DNA of 64,000 nucleotides from Lucifuga dentata (GCA_014773175.1 VXCM01002215.1:32345-96344), one strand, 5' to 3'. Positions 1 to 12,930 are shown, counted from the stretch's first letter. Notes: a model not told the origin generated them from the letters alone. Numbers and translations: made by a program.

Positions 1-231
1 GTATGATGTATACTGTAGCAAGAAATTATATTGCAAATGAAACTATTATATGAGTGCACAGGTTTTATTTATCAGACAAAATGAAAAACAAAAAGTTCTA
101 AAAAAATTAATTTGGTATTTAAATAAAGTCACTGATCAGCTGTGTAGGATTGTCTATCAAATTATTAATCAATAACACATGGGTCAATTTCAGATTATTT
201 AAATTTACCACCAGACTGAAACAGCTCTTAA

Positions 232-809
232 AGGACCATACCGGCCATTTTGCATGTTTGAGCCGAATATATTTAATTTTCATACACGTTACGTTACTGA
301 CAATCATTTCCCAAAGGATAAAACCGTATTTCAGCTTTCCTCATATTTTACAAAATCTCTTAATCTTTCAAAATCAAATATTCAAGTGAAACACTCACCT
401 TAAAAATCAATATTTCTTCTGCTAATAGTTACACAGCCTTATGAAGTCACAGTCCTTTAAATTTTTCCATAAACACAGGTCTTCTTTTGGGACTATATTC
501 CCCAGTGGAGACATACATTCACTTCATGCTTTTTATTGCACTTAAACGCTAAAATTATGTAACTTCAATAAAACCTTAATACATGTCTTGTTGGTGATGA
601 TGGATTACCTATCCCAAGAATGTTTCAAGAATCAACGAGTTGATTTTAATAGCAGAATGAACTGAAACCAATGGAGGTCTGGAAAGTAGGAAAAACATTT
701 GTAATTCACCATTCCAGTAGTATGTTTTGGGAAATGATTGTCAGTAACATTACGTATGTGAAAATTGAATACATTAGGCTCAAATATGCAAAATGGATGG
801 TATGGTCCT
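232..809 (-). mobile_element. TTAA-type (Kolobok/T2-like) MITE, subfamily A, copy 1
   Basis: Full-length element of 578 bp with TTAA on both sides (228-231 and 810-813), termini AGGACCATACC / GGTATGGTCCT, and long terminal inverted repeats of about 90 bp. The internal sequence is in the opposite orientation to the copy at 18357. No transposase is encoded; short peptides readable from the TIR are by-products. The TTAA duplication plus AGG start resembles the T2/Kolobok group, and piggyBac also uses TTAA. Confidence 0.85.
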
Positions 810-2096
810 TTAATGTCTGTGATGCTCCGGTGCCAGACAGACAGATAGAGGGGAATTGGTTGGAGATGGAGGAGCAGGCTTAGAGGTTTGGCTGTTGGCG
901 CTGGCTCAACAGAAAGCCTCTGCACCTCCACACACTTATTGTTATTATCACAAAGGCGCAGCAGAAGGAGAGGCAGCTCTGGAGTTGGCGGACTTGGCAC
1001 TGGGTTAAAAGGAGGGGTGGGTGGGAATTTGGAAGGCGATGGAGGGGTTGCTTGTTGAATCCAGAGTATGTGGTACATAATCTCATCTGATCAGTTCTGT
1101 GAATGAAGGGAGGAAACGGGTCAGGGAGAGTCGTTGAGGGTTCATTCAGAACGGATCCGTTGATGCAAAGTTATAAAAAGGCATTTTTTTTTTTAACCGT
1201 GGGAGAATTCAAATGGCGATTATCTCCGTCTTCAGAAGAGTTTGGATGTAAACAAGGGATGCATCGGTGGCAGAGGCGGGTGTTCTCTGCTTTAATGAGT
1301 CACGGCGGTTGGAATAGAACATCATATTCTCGCCCTCAGCCCCACACTTTAGTCAGTTCGAATAAATCAGCTGGAATAAAATGTTGAGAAACAGTCTGCA
1401 GACGGAAATTCCAGAGAGAAAACTGTGTCCAGACACACAACAGTCAGTCAGGCAGGCGGATCTTGGGAATTGTGCCTGGTGGTGTGTTGTAAAATGTCGG
1501 CCTAGCGCACAGTCTCTCCATGTTGTCTACCAGACCTCAGGGCTACAAAATGTTCTGGTGTCTGGCTCGGCTGGTCCGGGCAACGAGTACACGGCAAGTC
1601 AAAAACATTCTGTCCTCTGGCTTCTCTGGCAGACTGTGACTCAGGACTCTGTCAGCAGGTTATGTTGCTGTGTTCCTAACAAGGTGTAACACTATGAATT
1701 CTCTAAACCAAATATATGAATATTTGGTTCCTCGTTCAAAATAACCCTCATGTGGCATAGATACAAAGATGAGCAGTTACCGTTTCATCAGCAATGAGAT
1801 TATAATCCCACTGAAAAAAAAAAAAAGANCTGGTCACCATTGGCTGGTCATCCGGTCGGGTCAGGGGAGGGGATTGAGTTCAGGGTGATTTTTGTTTTAT
1901 TTAATGTGTGGCCCTTTGACCGTGAGAATGAAGTTTTATTAGGCCCTCATCAAACTCATCATCAACTATTGGTCCTCATCAAAGTTGCCCATCCCTGGTA
2001 TATATAAATATGCAGTTCCCCAATTTAATTTGTCTGGCTGCAACCTTTGCTATTATTTTCCTCTGTGTTGTTCTGCAGTAGAGTATGAAAGATTTA
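810..2096. other. Unassigned intronic sequence
   Basis: No known repeat or domain was seen. Open frames at 1103-1387 and 1381-1689 show no motif, no plausible splice context and no biased composition. An N lies at 1829 after a poly-A run. Confidence 0.4.
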
Positions 2097-2221
2097 TGAG
2101 AGGTTCCGGTACTCCTGAAAATGTCCTGGTACTCTGAAATGAAAATCACAGAGGTCCTNTGAGAGGTTCCGGTACTCCTGAAAATGTCCTGGTACTCTGA
2201 AATGAAAATCACAGAGGTCCT
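2097..2221. repeat. Duplicated assembly joint (N at 2159)
   Basis: The 62 bp before the single N is repeated identically after it. This is interpreted as an unmerged contig overlap. Confidence 0.85.
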
Positions 2222-2613
2222 GGTACTATGTAGCGGTGAGTACCTGCCCACATTTTAGGACTGGCCTACAGGGGCGGGGCTAGGGGTGGGCTTATGGGGT
2301 TTAAGCCCTGGATGTTTTCCACAAAGTCCTGAATCTATTTTTAATAGTATATTTTGAATTTTCTGTAGCATTTTTGCAAATCACCCAAATTCATCATCAA
2401 GGCAGAACCACAGTTTTGTGAACGGATTGGTCGGACCAAATAGGTAGACGGAATGGACATAACACACCATATAGCTCTGCTGTTTAGACCATTTAGAGGT
2501 TTTCATTTAAAAATATTTTTACCTTCATGTACAATAATATTACTTGTTAAAAGATGTACTTCTTAAACAGATGTATCAACATTTATATTTAGCTTTGGTA
2601 GCTATAAAATATC

Positions 2614-2654
2614 TTGGCTATCTATCAAAGCTGTTTGCTTTGATAGATAGCCAA
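2614..2654. repeat. Perfect 17-bp stem, 7-nt loop hairpin
   Basis: Arm ttggctatctatcaaag, loop ctgtttg, then the exact reverse-complement arm. It is too short for a typical pre-miRNA. The function is unknown. Confidence 0.9.
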
Positions 2655-2699
2655 AGCACCTCATGCCTGGATTTTCCAGTGGAGATCTGGGTTAAGCCC

Positions 2700-3088
2700 C
2701 AGACCTCCACTAACCCTAGATCCACCCCTGCTGGCCTACATCACAGAATCCCTGTCATCCTATGCTCCTTCACTAGCCCTCAGATCCTCTACTGCCAGTT
2801 TTTTAAATACAGGCAGTCCTTGGGTTACGAATGAGTTCCATTCCCACGGCTGTTCATAAGTCAGATTTGTACATAAGTCTGGACAGTTACATAAGGTGCG
2901 TATCTAGAGTATATATTTTACCTTTCTATGCATAAGAAACATTAAAGAAACACTTCCAGATATACTAAAACATCGTAAACATAATAATACAGCACAATAA
3001 TAATAATAATAACAATAATAATAATAATAATATGGTACGTAATAATAATAATAAACATGTACTAACTGCAGTATATGTGTATATTTAT

Positions 3089-3137
<49 letters not shown>

Positions 3138-3753
3138 GGGGGTATAAAAAAAACATGTAGGTTAACACTTACTCTTGCTCCTGTTGATGTCTTGCATGTC
3201 AGAAGAGGCATCGTAAAGTAGTGCACCATTCATATTATGAATCATTGTATGTAACTCAAATTTTTAATTTAATAGGCTTTATGGTGGTCGGTTCGTAAAT
3301 ACAGGTTGTTCGTAAGTCGGGCGTTCGTAAGTTGGGGACTGCCTGTACCCAAAACCCCACCAAAAATAAAATTGCTGATTGGCTTTTGTTCAGCTATGCT
3401 CCCAAACTGTGGAACAGCTTACCTAAAGACATGAGAAAGGCAGGCTCTGTGGAAACATTTAAACGCTGCTAAAAAACATACCTTTTTAATCAAGCCTTTT
3501 CCTAGCACCACCTCTCGCTTGGAGTCTCAAATAATGTTTTTAATCGAGCTTTTATGCTTTTAAAGGTTTTTTTTTTTAATTATTAATTAATGAATTAATT
3601 ATTTTAATGGCTTGCTTTCTCTGCAATGCCAAGCATTGTATTTTTACCTGTCCTTGATCATTTAATCTGTGTTCCTTGTTTATATTTCTTTTTTTTAAAA
3701 TGTAAAGCACTTTGAGTTACATGTTGTGTATGAAAGATGCTATACAAATAAAG

Positions 3754-3789
<36 letters not shown>

Positions 3790-3790
3790 T
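2700..3790 (+). mobile_element. L2-like LINE 3' end, interrupted by a MITE
   Basis: After the inserted MITE, one frame reads LWNSLPKDMRKAGSVETFK followed by RC, a TAA, and KTYLFNQAF. This is the well-known C-terminus of fish L2/CR1-group reverse transcriptase ORFs (LWNSLP..F...LKTYLF). Upstream of the MITE, the segment around 2775-2800 continues the same kind of sequence. The 3' UTR has gtaaagcactttgagttac and atacaaataaagttt and ends in (ATT)n at 3756-3790. Confidence 0.68.
2810..3345. mobile_element. Tigger/mariner-like MITE with microsatellites
   Basis: Inverted termini CAGGCAGTCC / GGACTGCCTG flanked by TA (2808-2809, 3346-3347). Subterminal gggttacgaat and cgtaagtcgggcgttcgtaa blocks resemble Tigger-type ends. 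The interior holds an (AAT)n run (about 2998-3055) and a (GA)n run (3093-3135). It interrupts a LINE fragment. Confidence 0.72.
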
Positions 3791-4367
3791 GCTATTATTA
3801 TTACTTGCTATTATTATTACTTACTAAGCACTGATTATAACATAATCAAAATATCTGAAAACCATGCTGACTGCAAAATTATGTGACTAACGACACAGTT
3901 GCTTTATAAATTATTCTGTCCCCTTAATGTTTTGTGCATTATACTGATTATACCATGTGCCAATTGTAATAAATCATTATGCAATAGCACCGTGTTTATA
4001 ATCAGGGCTGCATGTAACTAGTATACAGGTATGCAGGTGCGAAAACGCATGCTCATTTGCATAGTTAGAGGCTGAGAGAGAGAGAGAGTCTGTATCTTTC
4101 TGTCTTAATTTTTGTCTCTGTCCCTGCCTCTGTCCTTGATGTTAATAGAATTATTTAAATTTGGCATGAAATTTTGCAGGATCAGAGCACATTCTCCTGT
4201 CCTGAGCAGAACGGAGAGACACCTGCTGCAGGTAAAGAACCACATCCTGCTTCTACCTGCAGCAGCACCAACACCAGCCCTTCCTCACTAAATGTCTTTA
4301 AACATCAAGAAACAATTTGATGAATTAAGAGAGGAGCTATGAGTTTGGGAGCTCATACGCAGCCAAT

Positions 4368-4370
<3 letters not shown>

Positions 4371-4403
<33 letters not shown>

Positions 4404-4819
4404 TGTGAGTGTGTGTGTGTAATTTCACTCGAAAAAAATAACAGTAAAATAAAATGAGACACTAAAAAATATGCAGCGATCATAAAATTTCCCTTGTAAA
4501 GTTGGAGAAGTTTGACAGTATTAGATGATCTGCATGGAGGCGCTTTGCTGAAAATATGGAGGCTTCTGCAGCCAATCAGATTCAGTTTGTCACAGCTGAT
4601 GGCAGCAACAGCAACAAAAAGTCTGCGGGTTCTCGTTTTAGTGCAGTGCTGAAAAAAAACAAGTGCACCCATGTTTATAATGGAATTTTGGTTCCTTTTG
4701 ATGCCTTACAACCACAACTTCAAGTAACGTGTTGCCCTTATTTCACTGCAAATGGGATTCGTTTTTCAGTTTCTGCTCAACTAAAATGGATTTGATAGAA
4801 GTTTGCGTGAATCAGAAGA

Positions 4820-4859
<40 letters not shown>

Positions 4860-4976
4860 ACACGAGTGAGTGAATGTGCATCTGCTCTTGTTGTTGTGGC
4901 CTGATGGGAGTCCAGGTCTGGGGGGTGCAGCTCTAGTTAATAATTCAGATGAGGCTCATTATCAAGGCAGCGCAGA

Positions 4977-5022
<46 letters not shown>
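4371..5022. repeat. Microsatellite cluster: (GT)n, (GT)n, (CT)n
   Basis: (GT)n at 4371-4420 and 4823-4858, and (CT)n at 4981-5022, within a TE-poor stretch (about 4190-5840) that has no recognisable gene. Short ORFs here are repeat translations or lack domains. Confidence 0.93.
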
Positions 5023-5026
<4 letters not shown>

Positions 5027-5842
5027 TCCACCTTAATTGCAGGCAGGATGTGCCTCTCAGACACTCTCAAAGCCACTCCCCCTCCTGTCTGCAGCTGCAA
5101 CTGACTGCCACACACACACATGTACGAACACACACACGAACACAAATCTCCACTGGTTCTCTCTCAGACCTCGGTCCCCTCGCTGAGATGAGGACGGTAT
5201 CTGTGTTAGCAGGTGAACAGACATTTGGAGATGACTAGATAAATCCTACTTGCAGCTTATGACGACCATGGAGGATTGAGTCAGAGACCAGGCATGTGCT
5301 CCTATTATGAGTCACTTACATTTTTAATCAGATCTTCACGAGGGCTTTCTCTTGTCGGAGGCCTCTGCAAACTAAGATTGATGGGAGGTAATCAGTCAGA
5401 GGACAGCAGCTCTGTGATTAATGCTGCTGGTGAGTGAAGCTCTCTGCGATGCCGGACGATCCAGATCGAGGGGTTTCAGACTGTTCCCTCCGTAAATCTC
5501 ATCAAATTTGCTCCAGGTAGATGAGAAGAAGGGATGTAAACTAAACCGCCGAGGCTTGACAAGTAGTAACAGACTTATTTTATATGTAAAGAAGGGCTTA
5601 GTATGTCACAAGGAAGCCTTGTTACGTAATTTCACTCTTCAAAGCAAAATTAGAAGCTGAAATTCTGAAGGAGGCACTTTATTGACTGTGGTTCAGAAGT
5701 AAGTTTTGGTCTTAGATTTCTTTGGAAAATGTAGATTTATTTGGAAACAGTGGCATCCTATAATGCTGGTGTTAGGGGGAAAGAATGCTGTCATCTGTTG
5801 AAAGCAAGTGGTCACGACTCAAAGTGTCTAAAGATTAACTAG

Positions 5843-5973
5843 TACCAGCTAAAAAAAAAAACAAAAACATTACTACAAAGAACTACTGCACAGAAAAATT
5901 AGGGAGTNTACCAGCTAAAAAAAAAAACAAAAACATTACTACAAAGAACTACTGCACAGAAAAATTAGGGAGT
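5843..5973. repeat. Duplicated assembly joint (N at 5908)
   Basis: Identical 65-bp copies on both sides of one N. It contains a poly-A run, a plausible cause of the failed merge. Confidence 0.85.
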
Positions 5974-6012
5974 CATTCCTATGTTCCCCAGCTCTATATA
6001 GCACAATAGAAC

Positions 6013-6577
6013 AGATCATACCACCCATTTTGCATGTTTGAGCCTAATATATTCAATTTTACGTAACATTACTGACAATCATTTCCCAACACATACTACT
6101 GGAACGGTGAATTAAAAATGTTTTCCCTACCTTCCAGACCTCCATAGGTTTCAGTTCATTCTGCTATTAAAATCAACTTGTTGATACTGTAAACATTCTT
6201 GGGATAGGTAATCCATCATCACCAACAAGACGTGTATTCAGGTTTTTTAGAAGTTATGTAATTTTAGTGTTTAAGCTCAATAAAAAGCGTGGAGTGAATG
6301 TATGCCTCCACCGGGGAATATAGTCCCAAAAGAAGACCTGTGTTTATGGAAAAATTTAAATGACTGTGACTTCATAAGGCTGCGTAACTATTAGCAGGAG
6401 AAACATGGATTTTTAAGGTGGGTGTATCGCTTGAATATTTGATTTTGAAAGATTAAGAGATTTTGCAAAATATCAGGAAAGCTGAAATATGGTTTTATCC
6501 TTTGGTAAATGATTGTCAGTAATGTATGAAAATTGAATATATTCAGCTCAAACATGCAAAATGGATGGCATGGTCCT
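6013..6577 (+). mobile_element. TTAA-type MITE, subfamily A, copy 2
   Basis: About 565 bp, matching the 18357 copy over its whole length. The right TTAA is intact (6578-6581). The left end has decayed (AGATCATACC instead of AGGACCATACC, flank GAAC). It carries an AATAAA at 6279-6284 on the foxo6 sense strand. Confidence 0.83.
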
Positions 6578-7774
6578 TTAACACACACTTAATGTACATT
6601 ATATTGAACTAGGGAATCTCTGGGAATGTACGCTCCCAAAATTAGTACTGAAACTCACAATTTCTCTCCCAAAATACAAAAATTGACAAATCTTTCCACG
6701 GAAAGTGTTTTATACCTAAAGTTCTAAACTAAATTTGGATCTACTTTAACCAGAACTAACCAAAATAGGAACTATGAGTTTCTTGCTTGCTTGTTCCCAC
6801 CAAGCTTCAGGTATGGTGAAGATTATGGAAATTATAACTAGTTATTGAGGTCTTTATTTATTTATTTTTATTTTTGCAGTCTTATTTCATTGATTTAGTC
6901 GCTTTATGAGTAATTCTGAATTCTGATAAACATAGCGAGATGTTTTGAAATCCTTTTCTATTTCAAGTGGACGTCTCTCTTCATCCCTACAAAGAGATAG
7001 AAGACCTCAACCTGTTAGTCCACAATTTCCTGTAGTTTTCCATCTTCTTCAGAAGTCCTGAAACTGCAACAGCAAGTGGTAATCCCAAAGACAGGGTTCA
7101 AAATGTTCCATGGGTGCATCATAAATGCAGCCCAATGTGCATTTTAGATCATGAGACTTTAGATAAAATATTAGGTAAGATAAATTTGTAGCCAGCAACG
7201 CAGCTGTATGGTTTTGCCACAGGCTGCCAAAGGAAAAAGAAAAATTAATTTAGGATGTCTTTGTTGCAGCAAAGAGTGTTTTAATTTAATATCAAATGCA
7301 AATGTTGTTTCCATTCTGCAGCTGAGCCTTATAGTTTTTACCTTTTTATTTGTAGAAACATTACAGTTATTTTGTAACCTGATATCTCACTGTCGGCTTT
7401 GTTTGACAGATATGCTTGATGAAGAGGTCTGAATCAATCCAGTTACAACAGGTGCACACCACCTCTTCCCTCTGTAGTTTCACAGTAGAGCATTATTATC
7501 AGACTGATTTGCTATCTTCAGAGAAACAAAGACTTTGGAGGTAGAAATAATTCTTCTCTTTCAAGCTCAGTGGGCCTGGTTTCCAACTGCTGGAGTCTGG
7601 GAAAACTCTGGTCTTGATGCAAAACTTTCTACTGTGGCATGTACGTCCATTGATAAGATCAGGGCTCATTATGAATGAACTCAAGTAAGTCATCCTGTAC
7701 AGCAATTGAGCAAGGCAGTAAGTCTGCCATGTCTAGGGCTTAGCATTATGCTCATAATCAGTATGATACTGTAA

Positions 7775-8447
7775 GTTCTGTTTCTCATGCTAAGCACTGA
7801 GTGTTGCCGCTGAGCTCGGCATCCAGCACTCTGCCTGTTGATGAGAGTCTGAGCACCGCTCAACAAGTGCTGACAGGAAGCACTCATTGCTAATGACATG
7901 TTGACGGTTACCATAGTTGATCTTTGCACATTCGTGGTCCAAATCAGGTTTCCCGGTCAAATTGGTAACTGACATGGACATCGCAAAAAAGAAGGCTCTG
8001 GCTCTTCTTCTCATTCAGAGAAGAAAAGAAAAAAAAAATGAATGTAGGTGCATGAAACCTTGTTGAGTCACTATAGAATTCAATCAATGAATTCAACCCT
8101 GGTATCCATGTCTGATTGCTGACATTTCACCAAGAAAATGCGTTTTGTTTTTTTTTTCCCCCAGATCATGATACGACTTTAAAGTTGTGTTGTACAACTC
8201 AAGAAACTGTGGCACTTCTGCCTACAGCTGTTCTCTGATTGGTTGCACATTGCAAAGGTTAGTGTCTGAAAGGTCAAAATTGAATTGGTTTGAACTTTCA
8301 GTGCAGCATCAAAATGGAGAATCTAAGCACCATGTGGCACTCAAGGTGACGTGATGCAACGTTAGGAGTCACCGCTCAGCTCCCAATACACAATAATGTA
8401 ATGCCCAGGTCAGCACAACGCTCGACGTTTATCATGTGAACCCAGCC
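7775..8447 (+). mobile_element. PIF/Harbinger-type element, copy 1
   Basis: 673 bp bounded by TAA on both sides (7772-7774 and 8448-8450), the 3-bp TWA duplication of PIF/Harbinger. The right end, reverse complemented, reads GGCTGGGTTCACATG; the left terminus is decayed but keeps CATGCTAAGC. The interior is shared with 11912-12661. It contains a transposase N-terminal relic. Confidence 0.78.
7974..8066 (+). pseudogene. Harbinger transposase N-terminal relic
   Basis: An ATG opens a 30-codon frame that ends in TGA (8064-8066). It starts MDIAKKKALALLLIQRRKEK, then degenerates. An acidic/leucine start followed by an Arg/Lys-rich run is what I recall of fish Harbinger transposase N-termini, and the sequence lies at a matching place in the homologous element at 11912. 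It is a relic only; no DDE domain is present. Confidence 0.5.
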
Positions 8448-9111
8448 TAAGACAGTTTTTAAGAACTCTGATATTTACTGGCACAGGTGTCTTTTTTTGG
8501 TTTTGATTTCCCCCGTTTCTCTCCCCAATCTGGGACATCCAATTCCCCATGCTCTTTTAGTTTTTGTCACAACTTGTCCCACACCATCGACAAAGGGTGG
8601 GGGTGGGGTGTGGAAACAGCTATGTGCTAGCTCTGTAGGATGCACAACCTGGAGATATCGCTACGTGGCGAGCACATCCAGGTTGGTGCAGTGGTTGATG
8701 CAGGCTTCATCCTGGCACCACCCAGTTCCAAATTAGACCTGTGGAAAACCTACCTGAACCCGATGTGTATTTGATGACGTGTATGTAATTTTCAGAAACT
8801 GAGATCTGACCCAAAAGGGACCGGAGGACATTTGGACTCAACCCAAAACGAGACCTTATGAGACCTAGAGAGAAAGAGCGGACATTGGCATTAGCATTAC
8901 ATGCAACAAATTAACAAACAACTTTTCCTCCTTTTTTCCTGCATTTCACTTCACACTCTCCATCACACCTGAAAAGCGATTATGATGCATCACATGACCA
9001 GAGCTGATAGGAATCTGCTCACATCCACTTGGGTATAAGATATATTGATACACAGAAACCCCAGACAATATCACAGGATCCGAGCTGAGTCAGATTTCGG
9101 TTCAGGAGAAC

Positions 9112-9147
9112 CAAGTGGACCAGTCAAGATCTTGACTGGTCCACTTG
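9112..9147. repeat. 36-bp perfect palindrome
   Basis: caagtggaccagtcaaga followed directly by its exact reverse complement, with no loop. An extra partial copy (gactggtcacttgactggtc) follows to about 9168. Confidence 0.95.
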
Positions 9148-10925
9148 ACTGGTCACTTGACTGGTCCACCCAGGATACATGATACATGTCACCAGTGGAG
9201 ACATTTATTTTCATATGAAAATATATGAAAATAAAACATGAGGTGGAGACAATGTCACAATGCAAAATGGAGTGGCGTTTCCTTCAGTGGTGTTTTCTGT
9301 ATCAGGGCTTCAGAGTGTATTATGTTCATAACGTGACATCTTTCCACAGGCAACAGGAGAAACTATGTCCAAATCACCATACACTATATTATTATTTTAT
9401 TACTGATATCTGTAATTGCACTTAGTTGATCAAATTCTGATGAAAATTAAATCCATTAATGTGTAAAAAGTAGGATGATTCTCTGTGTTTATAGCTGGTG
9501 CTTCTCGTTCGTTGTCTTTGTGACGTTATGTTAAAGCATTTGTGAAGGCCTTTGCTAACGATATCAAGAAGAGCCTGGAAACAGTAAAAAAACAACAACA
9601 TACCTACTGTCTATTGTCAGTACAAAGAGGGTCAGGGATTCGCTAATGAATATTCGTCAGTCCGGTGGCATATTTGGACAAATTAGAATAAAAACCGTTC
9701 AAGCTGGAGCTGAGCAGAAATAACTTACACTATAGCAGTTTAAGAGATTATTAATCGTACATCGTTAAAGTGCTTTAAATCAAAGCTAAGAAGATTTATA
9801 TTAGGGTATGCACAGACTGTACAAATTCTTTATGTGTGTGTGTGTGTGTGTGTGTGTGATTGCTTTCTGAGGGCTGTCCAGGAGGCACCCAGAGGTTAGC
9901 AGTGTAACACGGCCTCTCACAGTGGATTTCTGTGTCAGTTTGATGAAAATAGGTCAGGATTCAGAGCTCGGCATTTAGCATTCTGCACATGTGACGGCTG
10001 ACGGCGAGCCTGACGACAGCTCGCCTCGAATGAACTCCAGACTCTTTCTGTCTCTCCCCCTCTCCCCTCTCTGACTTCCTCCCTCCACATTTCTCTGTAA
10101 TCTAAACTCTGTCCTGTCATCCTCTCTCTCTCTCTCTCTCTCTCTGCTGTGGCTTCTGCTTCAAGCTCACATAGTGAAATTCAAATCTGTGTCTGTGGCT
10201 GTACACTAAGTCTCCACAGAAATTTCACTTAAATCCACAGTACCCCATGTCTGGTTGAATTTATTTGATTTGAGTATTGTAGCTCCAATTCTGAGAGAAA
10301 ATACATCTGCAGCACTATTTTATGAAGATAATATTTTAACCCTATGACCTAACTAAGCGTACGGTCTATGGTGTGTTTGGACAGGGTTGATTTATTCTCC
10401 TCCTACATCTCCTACCCTCATCTCTCATGACTGTCCGGTCTTAAAAATGACTCTCTTAAAGCTGGATTTACTTATTATTAACCTGGTACAACATTTGGCG
10501 ACATCACAGGCTTTCTAATGAAATCACAACCTGTGGCATGCAGGTGTATAGATGGGGATTGGATTTATCAAATAACATCTACAGTATAATACAATATAAA
10601 GACTATAGGCTACCAGAGACTGAAGGGGTGTGGATCATGAGAGAATCGTGATGAAATCTTTGATTTTCAGGACAAATGGTGGTCCTGCATTGCAGTATGA
10701 CACACATCGACAATTTAGGATCAAAATCTTGCTGCTATGACCCACGTCTATATACTATCACAAATGGATGACGAGTTGATGATGCTTTTCCGCCTGCATA
10801 GTTTTTTCCTGTTTGACATAGCGCTACGATTCTGATATGTGTCAAATGTGATATTGTGAAGTCTGACACAGATTATGATGGAAATTCTGCCATCTCATCT
10901 ATGTGACATGCAGTTTGTAGATTAA

Positions 10926-11503
10926 AGGACCATACCAGCGATGGTGCATGTTTGAGCCCAATATATGTAAAGTTCAACCTGCATACGTGTTACATTACTG
11001 ACAACCAATCCACAACATAAAACCTTATTTTAGTTTTCGTTATTTCTTTTCAAATCCCCTAATCTTTCAAAATCAAATGTTCAGGTGATACACCCACCTT
11101 ACAATTCAATGTTTAGTCTGCTAACGCTTATGCACGATTTTAGAGGACACTCTCATTTTGGTTTTTCAATAAAAAAGCCGTCTTCTCCTGGGACTATATT
11201 TCCTGGCGGAGAAATCCATCGTCTTCCATGCAGCTCTGTGTTGGATCAGTTAAAGTTATTTTGGCAAAAAACAAATAGATGTGTTGTTCGTTGTGATGGA
11301 TTATGTATCTCAAGCATTTTTCAAGTCTCTACAAGTTCATTTTAATAGCCTACTGGAATGAACTGAAGCCTGGCAGTCTGGAAGGTAGGAAAATCATTTT
11401 AAAATTTACAGCTAAAGTAGTATATTTTGGGAAAAGGTTATCAGTAACGTGAATAAGGATTGTATATATTGGGCTGAAACATGACGATTGCTGGTATGAT
11501 CCT
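10926..11503 (-). mobile_element. TTAA-type MITE, subfamily B, copy 3
   Basis: 578 bp with TTAA at 10922-10925 and 11504-11507. It shares termini with subfamily A, but the interior is diverged (for example ctggcggagaaat where A copies read ccggtggaggcat). It is one of five copies of the diverged B subfamily in this window. Confidence 0.83.
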
Positions 11504-11911
11504 TTAACAGCCTCACAGGAGAACAGATACCTGAAAAAGATTGCGGTGAAGGTCAGATTTGTTAAGTGAGGATCTAATAAACTCAGAATGTTTTTAATGA
11601 GATCTACTGTAGAAAGAAAAGTTAGTTCACAGCCTTCATACATAGCTGTAGCCTTGGGATGAGTAGCTTTCTTAGCTGCTATTAGGTAGCAACCAGTACT
11701 CAAAAGAACGTTCCTGACATTGGTTTTTACTCCACTACTGGCAGGCCCACAAGATGGTGATTTTAATTACTCGTGTGTCTTTTTCTCAGTCCAACGCCTG
11801 GATATTCATGGTCCCCAGAGGATACACTGACGTGAAAATATCATGAGCCAAAGCAGAAATACAAACCTATAGCCTCCTGTAGTCAAAGTAATGCAATGTG
11901 ACTCCATGTTA

Positions 11912-12661
11912 GGCCAGATTCACATGCTAAGCGGTGAGCGTTGCCGCTGACCTGGGCGTTCAGTGTTCTGCTTGCACATGAGTGGAGTCTGAGCAGCGCC
12001 GCTCACCTCATGCTGACCTCACGCTGACCTCACGCTGACCTCACGCTGACAGGAAGAGCTCGTTGCTAATGACAATTTAATGGTTACATTGGACTGTAGA
12101 GACAGGATACAGTCTACATGCGATCTTTGCACGTTTGTGGTTAAAATCAGATTTCAGTTTTGACTCGGGTAGCGACAAGGACATCGCAAAAAACAAAAAT
12201 GCTCTTCTTATTAGGAGAAGAAAAGCAAAAAAACGGCGAATGTGGGTGCATGAAACCTCACATTTCAGACACTATATTAACAATTTCCAAACCTGACATC
12301 CCTGTCTGACTGCTGACATTTTGCCAAGCAAGCGCTTTTTTTTTTTTTTTTTTAACCAGATTATGATACGATTTTAAAATTGTGTTGTATACCCTACAGA
12401 TTATAAGCCTCTCCTCCTTTGTTGTGGCACTTCTGGTACAGTAGCACACTGATTGGTTACACACTGGGAAGGTCAAGCGTCGTAAAGGTCAAAGTTCATT
12501 TAAATGAACTTTGAGCACCGCATTAAAATGGAGAATCCGAGCATCGTGCAGGACTCAAGATGGCGTGATGTGACGTAAGGAGTCACCGCTCAGCTCCCAA
12601 TACACAATAATGGAACGCTCAGGTCAGCGCAATGCTCAACGCTTGTCATGTGAATCCGGCC
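11912..12661 (+). mobile_element. PIF/Harbinger-type element, copy 2
   Basis: 750 bp with termini GGCCAGATTCACATG (left) and, reverse complemented, GGCCGGATTCACATG (right). The flanks are TTA (11909-11911) and TTG (12662-12664), a TWA duplication with one substitution. It contains an 11-bp tandem repeat (gctgacctcac x3, about 12012-12050) and a transposase relic. Confidence 0.8.
12174..12266 (+). pseudogene. Harbinger transposase N-terminal relic
   Basis: This frame encodes DKDIAKNKNALLIRRR, then KAKKRRMWVHET, matching the basic run followed by W-V-H found at the start of Harbinger transposases. The expected ATG is AAG. It aligns with the frame at 7974-8066 in copy 1, and together the two support a common coding ancestor. 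The rest of the transposase is deleted. Confidence 0.55.
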
Positions 12662-12930
12662 TTGGGGGTAGAAACCTTATTTGGGTATTTTGGGTCTGTC
12701 TGGCCCCATCCTCACTATAACCTTTGCAAGATGAATTCGCTTTGTTGTATTTCCAACCCATTTGAAAAAGCTGCTGTCAGGAAGCTGTAGAACATTTTCA
12801 GTTGCGTTTTTTTCCCCGTGGGATCATGGATACAATGGTATCATTCACTTTGAAACTGAAAAGGGTTAGGACAAAGAAATGTATATTTTGTCTCTGTTCC
12901 CGGCTCAATTTACTTTGCTTACATTGCTTA

